From the NCBI RefSeq assembly GCF_963924675.1, contig NC_089236.1, positions 47,462,500 to 47,526,499 of the forward strand: a stretch of 64,000 nucleotides of DNA. The letters run 5' to 3'. The notes beneath the pieces were generated by a model, which made no database searches, was not told the DNA's origin, and was given only the letters and a program-made list of their open reading frames with translations. Each line of letters begins with the position of its first letter. Position 1 is the first letter of the stretch. The position numbers and the translations under genes were made by a program. This DNA is from Phocoena phocoena (taxonomy: Eukaryota > Chordata > Mammalia > Artiodactyla > Phocoenidae). Of the stretch, positions 12,060-23,499 are shown piece after piece.

Positions 12060-13128
12060 AAGAAATGGAATTAGTTTAATATAAGAAAGCCAGTTTTGTT
12101 ACTGTCCTAATAATGTCACTGTGATGTCATAATGATGGCATGACGATATATTATATTATACTGTCATGATGTCTTAGAAAAAGCTGTGTTTCCTTCTATA
12201 TAATTTTCCAACCAGTGTTATGCTTGGTACACAACCATTTCTGCTATGAATTTTCTCTGCATTTTATATGTAAATTATCCCTTTTACATCCTCTTTATTC
12301 GACTCAGCCCCACTCTCTGACCCTTATGTAACAGCAAGTATGTCTTACTGTCAAAAATGTATTGCACAGGAAGTCTAAACTAAGGCAAGTGCATGAATTT
12401 GACAGACTTAAAAGTCTTTCCATGTTTCCTAAAACTTCCTTGGAGGGAATCTCTCCTTTCTTAATGAGCCAGTTGTTTTCATTAACCACTAATTACTTTT
12501 TCTAAGCATAGGAGTATATGTGGCAAAGATGATGAATAACATGGAAAATATTTTACTGATAACTGGGAAATATTGTACCAGCTAAAAATACCAAGCATCC
12601 AGGAGATTATTACTTTAAGTTTGTAGAAAAAAATTAAAGCCTTAATCTTGAAGTATTATTATACCATGAAGACTGAAGATAAACTTGAATCACACTGTTT
12701 TAAAAGCAAGTCACCAAATTCTGCTTATAATACCTCTAGAAAAACATAGTCCAAATTTCAGTGTTGTAAAGAATTCCCATATAACAGATTATATTTGACA
12801 AGCATCAAGGTCTCCCTATATCAATTTATTTAGCCAGCTCATATTGGACTGTTGGCCACCATCATCTCTGACAGGTACAAAGTAGATTTTGTACCATCTA
12901 TCTAAACCTTATTAGACAGCATGAAATAAAGTGTACACAAACCACTTTCCAAAAAAAGACAAAGTTCAGGTGGAATAGGAAACTGGAAAGCTACTGTTTG
13001 GCTGAATTTTCAATCTTTCAGAAAAGTTTTTCACTTAAGTGTTGTAAGAGTCATAAAATTTCTTGTGACAGGCATTTAAGAAGTTTAGGATGTTGATGAC
13101 TCTACTCTGGAAGCATTCAGATAAACAC
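12060..13128. other. Unannotated DNA
   Basis: No recognised gene or repeat. It contains a small inverted repeat, 'catgac' and 'gtcatg', around a TA-rich loop near 12139-12168. Confidence 0.55.
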
Positions 13129-13193
13129 AAAAGACATACAAATTTCATTTGCAAATATTTTCCCCCATTCTGAGGGTTGTCTTTTCATCTTGT

Positions 13194-14400
13194 TTATGGT
13201 TTCTTTTGCTGTGTAAAAACTTTAAGTTTCATTAGGTCCCATATGTTTATTTTTGTTTTTATTTCCATTTCTCTAGGAGGTGGGTCAAAAAGGATCTTGC
13301 TGTGATTTATGTCATAAAGTGTTCTGCCTATGTTTTCCTCTAAGTGTTTTATAGTGTCTGGTCTTACATTTAGGTCTTGAATCCATGTTGAGTTTATTTT
13401 TGTGTATGGTGTTAGGAAGTGCTCTAATTTCATTCTTTTACATGTTGCTGTCCAGTTTCCCTAGCACCATTTATTGAAGAGGCTGTCTTTTCTCCATTGC
13501 ATATTGTTGCCTCCTTTTTCAAAGATAAGGTGACCAAAGGTGTGTGGGTTTATCTTTGGGCTTTCTATCCTGTTTCATTGATCTATATTTCTGTTTTTGT
13601 GCCAGTACCATACTGCCTTGATTACTGTAGCTTTGTAGTTTAGTCTGAAGTTAGGGAGTCTGATCTCTCTAGCTCCGTTTTTCTTTCTCAAGATGGTTTT
13701 GGCTATTTGGGGTCTTTTGTGTTTCCATACAAATTGTGCAACTTTTTGTTCTAGTTCTGTGAAAAATGCCATTGGCAGTTTGATAGGCATTGCATTGAAT
13801 CTGTAGATTGTTTTGGTTAGTATAGCCATTTTCACAATGTTGATTCTTCCAGTCCAAGAGCATGGTATATCTCTCCATCTGTTTGTATCATCTTTAATTT
13901 CTTTCAACAGTGTCTTATAGTTTTCTGCATACAGAACTTTTGTCTGCTTAGGTAGGTTTATTCCTAGGTATTTTATTCGCTTTGTTGCAATGGTAAATGG
14001 GAGTGTTTCCTTAATTTTTCTTTCAGATTTTTCATCATTAATGTATAGGAATGCCAGAGATTTCTGTGCATTTTTCATCATTAATGTATAGGAATGCCAG
14101 AGATTTCTGTGCATTAATTTTGTATCCTGCTACTATACCAAAATCATTGATTAGTCCTGTAGCTTTCTGGTAGCCTCTTTAGGATTCTCTATGTATAGTA
14201 TCGTGTCATCTGCAAACAGTGACTGTTTTACTTCTTCTTTTCTGATTTGGATTCCTTTTATTGTTTTTCTTCTCTGATTGCTGTGGCTAAAGCTTCCAAA
14301 ACAATATTGAATAATAGTGGTGAGAGTGGATAACCTTGTCTTGCTCCTGATCTTAGTGGAAATGGTTTCAGTTTTTCACCATTGAGAACGATGTTAGATG
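13194..14400 (-). pseudogene. L1 ORF2 fragment, inverted half (RT to pre-C-terminal region)
   Basis: Read on minus, this runs from the ORF2 reverse-transcriptase region (near 14398) down to the post-RT region. A 179-codon frame at 13575-14114 carries the L1 signature '[20 protein letters not shown]', and a 79-codon frame at 13194-13433 carries '[17 protein letters not shown]'. A 43-bp tandem duplication (14028-14070 and 14071-14113) shifts the frame. The piece cannot make a working ORF2 protein because it lacks the endonuclease and its 3' half lies on the other strand. Confidence 0.88.
14028..14113. repeat. 43-bp tandem duplication inside L1 ORF2
   Basis: Two identical 43-bp copies beginning 'tttttcatcattaatg' abut here. 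The length is not a multiple of three, so the duplication frameshifts the reading frame on the minus strand. It arose after or during this insertion, because the other L1 copies in the window (near 29195 and 59270) have one copy only. Confidence 0.92.
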
Positions 14401-14407
14401 TGGGTTT

Positions 14408-15330
14408 GCAACTGACAAAGGATTAATCTCCAGAATATACAAGCAGCTCATGCATCTCAATATCAAAAAAACAAACAACCCAATCCAAAATTGGGTTGAA
14501 GACCTAAATAGACATTTCTCCAATGAAGATATACAGATGGCCAAGAAGCACATGAAAGGATGCTCAACTTCACTAATCATTAGAGAAATGCAAATCAAAA
14601 CTACAATGAGTGGGGGCTTCCCTGGTGGTGCAGTGGTTGAGGGTCCGCCTGCCAGTGCGGGGGACATGGGTTCATGCCCCAGTCCAGGAAGATCCCACGT
14701 GCCGCGGAGCGCCTGGGCCCATGAGCCATAGCCACTGAGCCTGCGCGTCCAGAGCCTGTGCTCTGCAATGGGAGAGGCCGCAACAGTGAGAGGTCCGCGT
14801 ACCGCAAAAAACAAAAACCAAAAAAACTACAATGAGGTATCACCTCACACCAGTCAGAATGGCCATCATCAAAAAATCTACAAACAATAAATGCTGGAGA
14901 AGGTGTGGAGAAAAGGGAACCCTCTTGCACTCTTGGTGGGAATGTAAATTAAATTGATACAGCCACTATGGAGAACAGTATGGAGGTTCCTTAAAAAACT
15001 AAAAATAGAACTACCATAGGACCCAGCAATCTCACTACTGAGCATATACCCTGAGAAAACCATAATTCAAAAGTGTCATGAACCACAGTACTCATTGCAG
15101 CACTATTTACAATAGCCAGGACATGGAAGCAACCTAAGTGTCCATCAACAGATGAATGGATAAAGAAGATGTCACACATATATACAATGGAATATTACTC
15201 AGCCATAAAAAAATCCAAAATTGAGTTATTTATAGTGAGATGGATGGACCTAGAGGCTGTCATACAGAGTGAAGTAAATCAGAAAGAAATACAAATACTG
15301 TATGTTAACACATTTATATAGAATCTTAAA
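14408..15330 (+). pseudogene. L1 ORF2 fragment, direct half (C-terminal end)
   Basis: The plus strand continues ORF2 from '[17 protein letters not shown]'-like wording to the C-terminal tail near 15330. A 93-codon frame (14450-14731) reads into the SINE, which truncates it. Frames after the SINE are broken by stops. The L1 3' UTR follows to about 15690. Confidence 0.85.
14611..14822 (+). mobile_element. CHR-type SINE, short form
   Basis: A tRNA-derived head 'gcttccctggtggtgcagtgg' (A box region) and a 'gggttcatgccc' B-box-like stretch are followed by the family body and 'gtccgcgtaccgcaaaaa'. The target duplication 'aaaactacaatgag' is perfect at 14597-14610 and 14823-14836. It is inserted in L1 ORF2. 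CHR SINEs are mobilised in trans by L1. Confidence 0.95.
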
Positions 15331-15729
15331 AAAAAAAAGGTTCTGAAGAACCTAGGGGCAGGACAGGAATAAAGACACAGATGTAGAGAATGGACTTGAG
15401 GTCATGGGGAGGGGAAAGGGTAAGCTGAGACAAAGGAAGAGAATGGCATTGACATATATACACTACCAAATATAAAATAAATAACTAGTGGGAAGCCCCA
15501 TAGTCGCATAGCACAGGGAGTTCAGCTTGGTGCTTTGTGACCACCTAGAGTGGTGGGATAGTTAGGGTGGGAGGGAGATGCAGGAGGGAAGGGATACAGG
15601 AATACATGTATACATATAGCTGATTTACTTGGTTATACAGCAACCACACACCATTGTAAAGCAATTATACTCCAATAAAGATGTTAAAAAAAAAAACACA
15701 GTAAGAAAAAAAAAAAAGACATGTAAATT

Positions 15730-16390
15730 GTAGACCATTTTGAAGAGTCAGCACAATGGTGAAGACTTAAAATTAACCTGAAGATAGATCTACCTGCTCT
15801 AGGGAAACCTGATAGCAGTCAAAGATCTTCACTGATGATTCAAAGCTAAAAGTTTCTCTCAGATTCTGCTCTCTCAGCAGTATATGGTGGAACCAGTACA
15901 CTAATAATAAAGTAGATGAGAAACACAATTGTTTATTTGCAAAGCTAGGAGACTGAAAAATGCGTTCCTTCCTACATCTTCAAATTCTAGTCTAAGTCAG
16001 ATGTTGGTTTAACCTTTAGACTTTTATAGTGATTCTGGAACTCAAGTATTATGTCTAGGTGTTCTGAAGAGAATTTAAAAATTAAATTTGTGAATGTTCT
16101 AAAACAGCATTTGGAAAAAAAAACCCAAAACAAAAAAACAACCAAAACAAATCCAAAACCAAAACAAACAAACAAAAAAACACCCAGAAGGGAGATTAAA
16201 AGAGAGAGAGAAAATTTTTACATGTGTAGGATCCAGTAGGTTTGCAAGAAGCAGTTGAGTCAAACATGCCATCAATTCAGTTGGGGAAAAATATTAAGTA
16301 AATCAGTTGTTTGGTCATGTGAAGATAAAACTGGATTCATTACATAATCCAAATACATTTCTTTAGCTCTATACATGCATGGAGGTAAGA
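15730..16390. other. Unannotated DNA with A-rich tract
   Basis: No recognised gene. An A/C-rich low-complexity tract with many 'aaac' repeats spans about 16112-16215 and ends in a short 'agagagag' run. The 62-codon frames on both strands here come from that tract. Confidence 0.6.
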
Positions 16391-16620
16391 AAACATCATT
16401 GTTAAGAGTATGGGATCCAGAGATAGGCTACATGGGTTCAAATCCCAACACTGGTTGGTTAACTATCTTTGGAAATTTAGCCTAAGACTTGGTTTTCTCA
16501 TCTGATAAAGGGGGGAAACTAACATTACTTCCTCATAGGCTTGTTGGAGAATTAGATGATCAATGCATGTAACGTACTTCACAAAGGGCCTGGTGTAAGT
16601 AAATGCTTAATATGTGACAA
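16390..16620 (+). repeat. MIR SINE
   Basis: MIR landmarks appear in order: 'tgttaagagtatgggatcc', 'gggttcaaatcccaacact', 'ttggttttctcatctgata' and 'gtaagtaaatgcttaat'. This is an almost full-length, diverged copy. MIR is an old tRNA-derived SINE shared by all mammals. Confidence 0.85.
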
Positions 16621-19025
16621 CCATAATTATTTATACCCATCATAATCAAACCAATTTTCAATTCACACCTAGGAAAATAATAACAAAATCCTCAAAGGTA
16701 AAAAAAAAAAGAGAAAAAGATATATCCTCTTAATTTATATATTTGGAATTACAAAATGGCTTTAATAGACTTAGAATTTTTTGTGCATCGCCTCATAATG
16801 CCAAAATACTTAAATGAAATACCTAGATTAGGAATTAAAGTCATTCTATACCAGGCAAAGCATTGTAAAGGGACAGAAACATCTACTATTTTACTATTTT
16901 TGGAAGAAATTATTTCTATGTCTGATTAGATATATTATCCTCCAGTTTATAAACTGTTTCAGAATCTATATGGTAATTGAATACATTCTTTGGGTATTAT
17001 TCTACAATTAATAATTATTTCTTTTTCAAAATTTCTGTTCTCCCTCCACCAGTTCTGTTTTAATTCTAAGGACATTAGCTAATGATTTTTTACTCCTTCC
17101 TTCCAAAGTATTTGAGATACACGTGACAGAAGAAACAAGTTCTCTTTTCTAGTCAGCATACTAATTCTCAGTACACCCAGCCTGTTTTTTGTTTGTTTGT
17201 TTTTTGTAAAATGGTATTTTTAAAAAGCACTGGGAGAACTATTCGATGTTTTTCACTCTAAGAAAAATTGAGGACAGCTGTGGAGGCCGGGATCCTAGGG
17301 AGAATGAGGTAAGGTTCCAGATGCTGCCTTTGGCTTCCAGGTCTATAAAAGAGTATTGTAGTGAAATAAATAAATAGATAGATAAATAAACACTGCTCTT
17401 TTAATTACTAAGCAGACACGCTTTGGTAAAAGGTGTGCCAAGCCACATTTAAGTGCTCACACAATGTAGCTTTTAATTTCCTAACTTGTGCCCATCAGTA
17501 TGATGGTTGCCCACAGGATGGATGACCAGCTATCTTGAGCATAATTGCAGCAGGGGAAACTGAAGAACTGTAGGTGGTATTATTTTGTCTTATTTTATTT
17601 CCCTTATTGTCTTTCAAGATTTTTAAAAGCACTTTTGAGTGAAAAATGTTTAAAATAAATTTCTTAGAAATATTCGTTATAGTCATCTTTATTTCAGTTT
17701 TATCACTTCTCGGTTTAGCAAGACAACTCTGTATTAATGTAATGGGCCCATACTTTCTTACAAAATCCATTTCACTCTTTGAGTGAATCAGCGTATATTT
17801 ATATCATGTGTATAATTTTAAGTTTTTAATGTTAAATGAACAAGGAAATTGATGATCTCCAGATAAAAAATGAGGTACCCAATGTAACTCATGCAGGTAT
17901 GCATGAGGGCAAGGTGCGCCGTTTTGTTTTGGGATTTTTTTGGCTTCAAGCAAAATTCTAGAAATTTCTCAGGATGCTATAGGGAGTATTACTAGGAATC
18001 AAGTCATGCTGTAAAGGAATGCTGACTGTGAGGACCCAGTTTCAGTTGGATAAACATAAGTTTATACAGGAAATAATAGATCAGCTTTCTCTAGAAGCGA
18101 TCAACTACCTAACAGCATGGGCAGAAAAACAGTGTTGTGGTCAAACAGGGCAGACACTGGTATAAAAGATAAGGGAGAGAAGGCATTAGGGAGGAAGGTT
18201 AAGGGTCTTGTAAAGGATTGGCCATGAGTCAGTGAAGGGAAGGAATGTAGATTGTGGAGAAGGGTGATGATCTCTAAGATTCTAGGAAGTGGATTGAAGG
18301 CTTGAAATCAGGATTTTAAAAAGCCCTTAAAACAACAACAACAACAACAAAAAACCCGAGGGATTTGGAGAATTCAAGGGAGAGATTATTTTAAGATGTA
18401 AGATTTTAGAAAAGGTTCTGAATGATGATAATGTCAAGAAGATGGCCTTGCTTAGTGAAAACCACCACAGAATAGAAGTGAGAGTGGCTAAAATTAAGGA
18501 GATGAAGGAAAAGTGAGGTCCAAGTGTTGGAAATATTGTCTACATGTATATTAAAGATGGTGTTGGGGAAGAGGTATAGAGAAAGCCTGTAATCTAGGCT
18601 CTGCAACAAGGTAAGACATTGGAGATTCATCCCAAATCCTTACCACAATGCGGGCCAGGGAAGAATATTGAAAACGGATCATGTGAACTTAAAAGATCAA
18701 TGCTGGAAGAACGGGAGTCAGGGACTAATGAGAGTTAATACATTTCCCTCCCTGCTTCCTCTGATACTGGCCTCTCTCCTACCACCCACAGATTCCTGAC
18801 ATCAGAACTGCTTCTTTAGATTAGAGGACGCATGAGTAAACATTCCCAACAAAAGGCATTGTTGAAAACGATCCATGTTACCTGGTAAGGAAGAGTATTA
18901 TATTTAGATTATCTTCTACCCTTCTCATGTTAACTCTCAAATTAGCTAATTTTCTATTTGGAGAGTTCTGAGATCCTTGATCCAAAAGAATGAGATGTCA
19001 GGGTTAAGAGCAAAACAATTGGGAG
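16620..19025. other. Unannotated DNA
   Basis: No recognised gene. Low-complexity pieces are a 'aaataaatagatagataa' run near 17368-17390 and a (CAA)n run at 18330-18353. The 18060-18720 part has the texture of an old degraded repeat but no family could be named. Frames of 74-91 codons on minus lack recognisable domains. Confidence 0.5.
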
Positions 19026-19029
19026 CATC

Positions 19030-20222
19030 CGTCTTAGTTTCCTAAGGCTGCTGTAACAAAGTACTACCACACACTGGGTGGTGTAAAATGACAGAAATGT
19101 AGTCTCTCACAGTTCTGGAGACTAGAAGTCAAAACTCAAGGTGTCAGCAGGGAGTTCTGCCTCTGAGACTAGGGTAGGAGCTTTCCCTGCCTCTTCTAGC
19201 TTCTGCTCCCTGCTGGCAATCCTTGGCGCTCCTTGGTTTGCATTTGCATCACTTCAGTCTCTTCCTCTGTCATCACGTGGCATTCTCTCTGTATGTCTGT
19301 GTCTGAGGCCAAATTTCTCTCTTCCTATGAGGACCCCAGTTATACTAGATTAAGGGCCCGTTCTATTCCAGTATGACCTGGGATATTATGATTTATAGTA
19401 GAAAAATTGGTGTTCCTCCCCAATTCTGGCAAAACCCTTGGAATTCCCTGTGACAAAAAAGATAAAAAGCCTTTTGTTATGCTAATGAGGAGACTTTTTG
19501 GACCTAAGGTTGGAGGCTGGTTGCCAGGAGACCCAACCTAGTGATTGGAGGGTTGGAATGGCCAGTGATTTAATCAATCATGACTATGTAATAAAGCCTC
19601 CATAAAACCCCCAAAGGATGGGATTTGGAGAGCCTCTGGGTTGGTGAACCTGGGGAGATTTGGGGAGTGTGGCATGTCTAGAGAGAGCATGGAAGCTCCA
19701 TGCCCTTTCCCCATACCTTGCCTTGTGCATCTCTTCCATCTGGCTGTTCTTGAGTGATATCCTTTTATAATACACTGGTAATCTAGTAAGTTAAATGTTT
19801 CTCTGAGTTCTGTGAGCCACTCTAGCAAATTAATCGAACCCAGGAAGGGGGCTGTAGGAAGCTCTGAGCTAAAGCTGTTTGGTCAGAAGCACAGGTGACA
19901 TCCTGGACTTTTGACTTGTGCCTGAAGTATGTGTGAGGGGGAGGGGTAGTCTTGTGGGACTGAACGTTTAACCTGTGGCATATGAAGCTGTTTCAGGATA
20001 GATAGTGTCAGAATTGAGTTGAATTGCAGAACACCCAACTGTGTCTGGAGAATTACTGGAGATGTGGGGAAAACATTGTAACTGGGTGCAGAATCCTTAG
20101 ACCTCATCTTAACTAATTATATCTGCAAGGACCCTATTTCCAAATAAGGTCACATTCTAAGGTGCTTGAAATAGGACTTCAACAGATCTTTTGTGGACAC
20201 AATTCAACTCTTAACAGCATAT
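19030..20222 (-). repeat. MaLR LTR split by a second LTR
   Basis: The + strand shows the reverse complement of a MaLR (MLT1-like) LTR in two parts. At 19030-19378 it runs from 'cttagtttcctaaggctgct' to 'ccagtatgacc'. At 20100-20222 it runs from 'gacctcatcttaactaat' to 'cacaattcaactcttaaca'. The two parts join seamlessly once 19379-20103 is removed. Sense is minus. Confidence 0.88.
19379..20099 (+). mobile_element. Solo LTR nested in the MaLR LTR
   Basis: This 721-bp insert starts with TG ('tgggatattatgattt') and ends 'gaatcctta'. It is flanked by the 4-bp duplication GACC (19375-19378 and 20100-20103). Other landmarks are 'ctatgtaataaagcctcc' (possible polyadenylation region near 19590) and 'cttccatctggctgttctt'. 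I recognise it as a widespread mammalian LTR but cannot name the family; class I ERV or ERVL are both possible. It contains no coding remnants, so it is the product of LTR-LTR recombination or a non-autonomous element. Confidence 0.75.
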
Positions 20223-20624
20223 GAGGCCAAGCTGGGGATCAGGGCTAGGGCATTCAGAAGAAATTGGATGTCAGCCCAGGTGGTAATTCTTGGATAACAG
20301 AGAATCACAAACTGACACTGACATTTGAAACTGAGAAATGTTACTAAAACAGTAGGACACATGTAGAAAGTGGGAGAGCTGGATAAGGCAAATTACAACC
20401 AAAGCTAAAATCAGCACCCCTGCCACAAAAGAAAAGAGGAATCAAATTTTACCTACTGTAATTAGGAATATACTTATTTTATTAAACTATAGCAAATATA
20501 TCAACCTTAGATAATTAAATGTCAGGATATACATTTTGGGAGGTTTAGTCAATTGTGACACTGATTCCTCTGTAAGCATTTCTGATTGTTAATCTGTAGG
20601 TGTTAGTCAAGTGTCACAGCATGG

Positions 20625-20840
20625 TGGGTGAGGACAAAGCTCTAGTGCCAGGATGTTTGGCATGAAAGCTACCCCATCCTCTATTAGCTGTGAGACCTCA
20701 GGCAAGTTATATAACTTCCCTGTCACTCAGTTTACTTATCTGTAAAATGAGTACCTATCTCACAAGGTCCTTGTGAAGATTAATTGAGTTAGCCTATGTA
20801 ATCTGTGTCTGACATGTACGAAGTGTTGAAAATATATTAA
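20625..20840 (+). repeat. MIR SINE
   Basis: MIR landmarks are 'tattagctgtgagacctc', 'aggcaagttatataactt', 'tcagtttacttatctgtaaa' and 'ttaattgagttagcctatg'. The 5' tRNA-related end is weakly conserved. Confidence 0.85.
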
Positions 20841-21194
20841 CTATCTATATATTTTTTATTTTAATTGACTACCTCACTTTCATAAATAAGATTCTTGAAT
20901 TAAATTAACTTAAATATAACTACAATGAATATAATTAAATTATTAAATTCTATTTCAGCTTAAAGTCTTTTATTAAACATGTAAGGTAGTTTTTCTGCTC
21001 TTTTCCCTTTACGAAAAATAGTTTTTTTTTTCCTTAGGTCTAAAAGAAATTATTACATAGCATCTCCACCAGAGACTAGAATATGACATTTATTAAAAGA
21101 TACTTGTTAATTAACTTTTTCATGTACTTTAAAAATCCTGTCTTTTTGTGTCTGTTATATTATGTAAGTGATCAAAATAATAGTACACATTAGT

Positions 21195-21475
21195 AAGGTA
21201 ATATTGATCACTTACTAAGTGCCATTCTACCAAGCACATTATAGCCACTTTCTCATTTAATCTTCAGAAAACCCCCATTGTGTTATGTGTGTCATAATGT
21301 TACTTCTTCTTATTTCTCTTTTAAAAATGAGGTCAGTTAAGTGCAGAGTGGTTCGGTAATTTGCCCATGGTCACACAGCTAGCAAGTGGTTTAGTGAGAG
21401 CCCAGACCAGTTTTATCTGATAAGAAAGTCTGGACTCTTAGCCTCGTTGCTTTGCTGCCAGGCCAATTTCTGGGC
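21195..21475 (-). repeat. MIR SINE
   Basis: On the + strand it reads 'cacttactaagtgccattc', 'ctcatttaatcttcagaaa', then 'gcccatggtcacacagctag' and 'caagtggtttagtgagagcc'. This is the reverse complement of MIR from 3' end to core. Confidence 0.85.
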
Positions 21476-21479
21476 CTCA

Positions 21480-22760
21480 TTTTTTATACACAGAGATTTT
21501 TAAAAAGATAAAATATATGGCAATTCAAAAATTGTTTCTAAAGTCATTCTTTTTCCGTAGATTTTTAAGCAGATATTCAGAAGACTAAAATATGTTTTGC
21601 AAGCATAGTTTATCTCTTGTATTTCTAGAGATTGTATTAAATGAAATTATTAGTTCCTCAGTAAGGATTTCTCATTAAAAAAAAAATACTTTCTTTTCAG
21701 AAACATTTAAAGAGCAACAAATGGCAATGACAAGTGCTATTCCTATTATTACCTCACAAAGTAAAGTCTTAGTCTAGAAAATTTTCAAAGTCAAAAGGCC
21801 AAAAGTATTGCCTTCTTCTTTTTACTTTTGCAGTGTTTTTCATCTCAATAAACCAAGTAACAACACTCTTGAACCTCACATTCCATAGACCATTATCACC
21901 TCTTCTCTCTTATGGATTCATTTAGAATTGCTTTCTACCTCTGTCTCTAAGTGCACGCTGATTAAAATGTTTTAATTAAAATTATGACTACTACAGAAAA
22001 ATTATTGAGAAACTCTTCAGGATGAAAATGCTTCGTGGTGGAAGCCTAATTCCACCATTCATGTTTCTACTGAGCAATATTTTCTAAGAGGTTCACCTTC
22101 ATGTTGTGTAATATTGGATTTAGTCTCAACAGGTTGAAGGTAGTGTTTTTAAAACAAGGCCAAGCAAGCAGAAAAGTTTGTATGATGATACAGAGTTGAT
22201 TAGCTCTTAAACAAAACAAGTTCAGCCAGGTTGGCCTGTACAGTTATTCTAGAACTGAATACTATAACTTTCTTCCACAGCTGTCGTTCTGAGAAAGAGA
22301 GAGGTTTTGTTATATTCTAAAACCGTTTTTAAAAGAAAGAAGCATCGTGATTGAGTGGGTCAGAGTGTCTGCAGCCTGCACTCAAACACTGGAGACACAC
22401 TGGGATGAAAGCCAAGTTACTTAGAACTGTAATACAGCAAAAGGGAGTTTCACTAAGAAGCCAGTAGGATCATTTCTTAATAAGAGTGGGCTCCTGTTTC
22501 CTACTTGATGAAAATGTCTACAGCATAGAGAGCTTTACTCTTCCCTTTTGAAGGGCTCGCCTTTTTGCCCAATACAGCCTTCCTTTTGGCGATGCAAAAC
22601 CCTGGGAGGACCATCTTGGGCCAACCTGGGGAATTCATTAAGGTTTATGTTCCTAATCAAGGATCAGAGTTTAACCTGGCCAGACATTCACATGAGCTGC
22701 TTTAAAACCTGTTTTTTTTTTTTACAGAAAAGCAGAGGTACATAAAACTGAGTTTAGTCC
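21480..22760. other. Unannotated DNA
   Basis: No recognised gene or repeat family. A 65-codon plus frame at 22548-22745 lies in a slightly GC-richer stretch but has no known domain. Confidence 0.5.
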
Positions 22761-22763
22761 AAA

Positions 22764-22917
22764 CAGTACTTCTCAAATGGTAATGTGTGTATTTGTACAT
22801 TATTTGTAACCTGGGGATCTTGTTCAAATGCAGTAGGTCTGTGCTGAGGCCAGAGCTTCTGAACTTCTGTTAAACTCTAGGCAATGCTGATGCCGTTGGT
22901 CAGTGGATCCAGCAATG
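22764..22917 (+). repeat. MER5-like hAT DNA transposon fragment
   Basis: 'cagtacttctcaaatggtaa' at the left, 'atcttgttcaaatgcagta' and 'gtctgtgctgaggccagagc' in the middle follow the order of MER5A-type non-autonomous hAT-Charlie elements. The right end is poorly preserved. Confidence 0.6.
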
Positions 22918-23401
22918 GACCGTTAGTCTCTTTTCTTATCTTTTTAGGCAAGACCATGACTTTGCCACACTGGCCAGATGAAAATCTGCCTTGATTTTAA
23001 GGAAGTCGTCTATAGACTGGACATTTTTTCACTAACAATTTAATTCAAATTCAACAAACATTGAAGGAGAACTAAATTCTTTCTTATAGTTACACTAAAC
23101 ATTCCATGAAACAGCTTATAGTCGGTTTCCCTGCTTTCTACCTAATGGCTTCTTGCTCTTTAGCGTGCCTGCCCTTGCCTTCTATGTCAACAGTCTTTGC
23201 TTAGTTTGCAGTCCCTCAGAGTTCTGGAGTCTGTGGCAAAGTGGAGAAGCTTCTTTCACTGAAGACGTTCCCTGCTGTACTCAAGAATTACCTTAAAGAA
23301 TTGTGAAAGTGTGCTCTACTTCCAGGATCGGCCAGAAGAAAGTACAACTTGTACCAAACCTAGAGGAGAATAAGATTTATTTGCAACCTGTTCTATAAGA
23401 C

Positions 23402-23480
23402 AGAGGTTCTCAACTTGGAGGAATATAATTACATGAGGAGCTTAATCCAAACACCACATCCACACCCAACCCCTCCGCCC
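23402..23480 (+). repeat. Possible MER5-like fragment
   Basis: 'agaggttctcaacttggagg' is a typical hAT-Charlie left terminus, but only about 80 bases can be followed before the C-rich run at 23450-23490. Confidence 0.4.
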
Positions 23481-23499
23481 CCCCCATATACACCTTCTC

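Larger units (their letters stand above)
13145..15714 (+). mobile_element. 5'-inverted (twin-primed) L1 insertion
   Basis: The left part (13145 to about 14408) is L1 ORF2 in minus orientation. The right part (about 14408-15714) is the following L1 segment in plus orientation through the 3' UTR, ending 'ccaataaagatgtt' plus poly(A). In L1 coordinates the two parts are contiguous: the inverted part ends at 'atttgcaaat' (read on minus) and the direct part starts 'gcaactgacaaagg'. This is the hallmark of twin priming. The target duplications are 'aaagacatacaaatt' (13130-13144) and 'aaagacatgtaaatt' (15715-15729), 13 of 15 identical. A CHR SINE (14611-14822) interrupts the direct part. Confidence 0.92.

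Noticed and set aside
13575..14114. 179-codon minus-strand open frame as a gene
   Set aside because: Its sequence is the L1 ORF2 post-RT region, frameshifted by a 43-bp duplication, in an inverted L1 half.
14601..14930. 109-codon minus frame, and similar frames at 31095-31466, 53032-53283, 58236-58676 and 62191-62496
   Set aside because: These are antisense or sense readings of CHR SINEs, which by chance have few stops; they recur wherever the SINE occurs.
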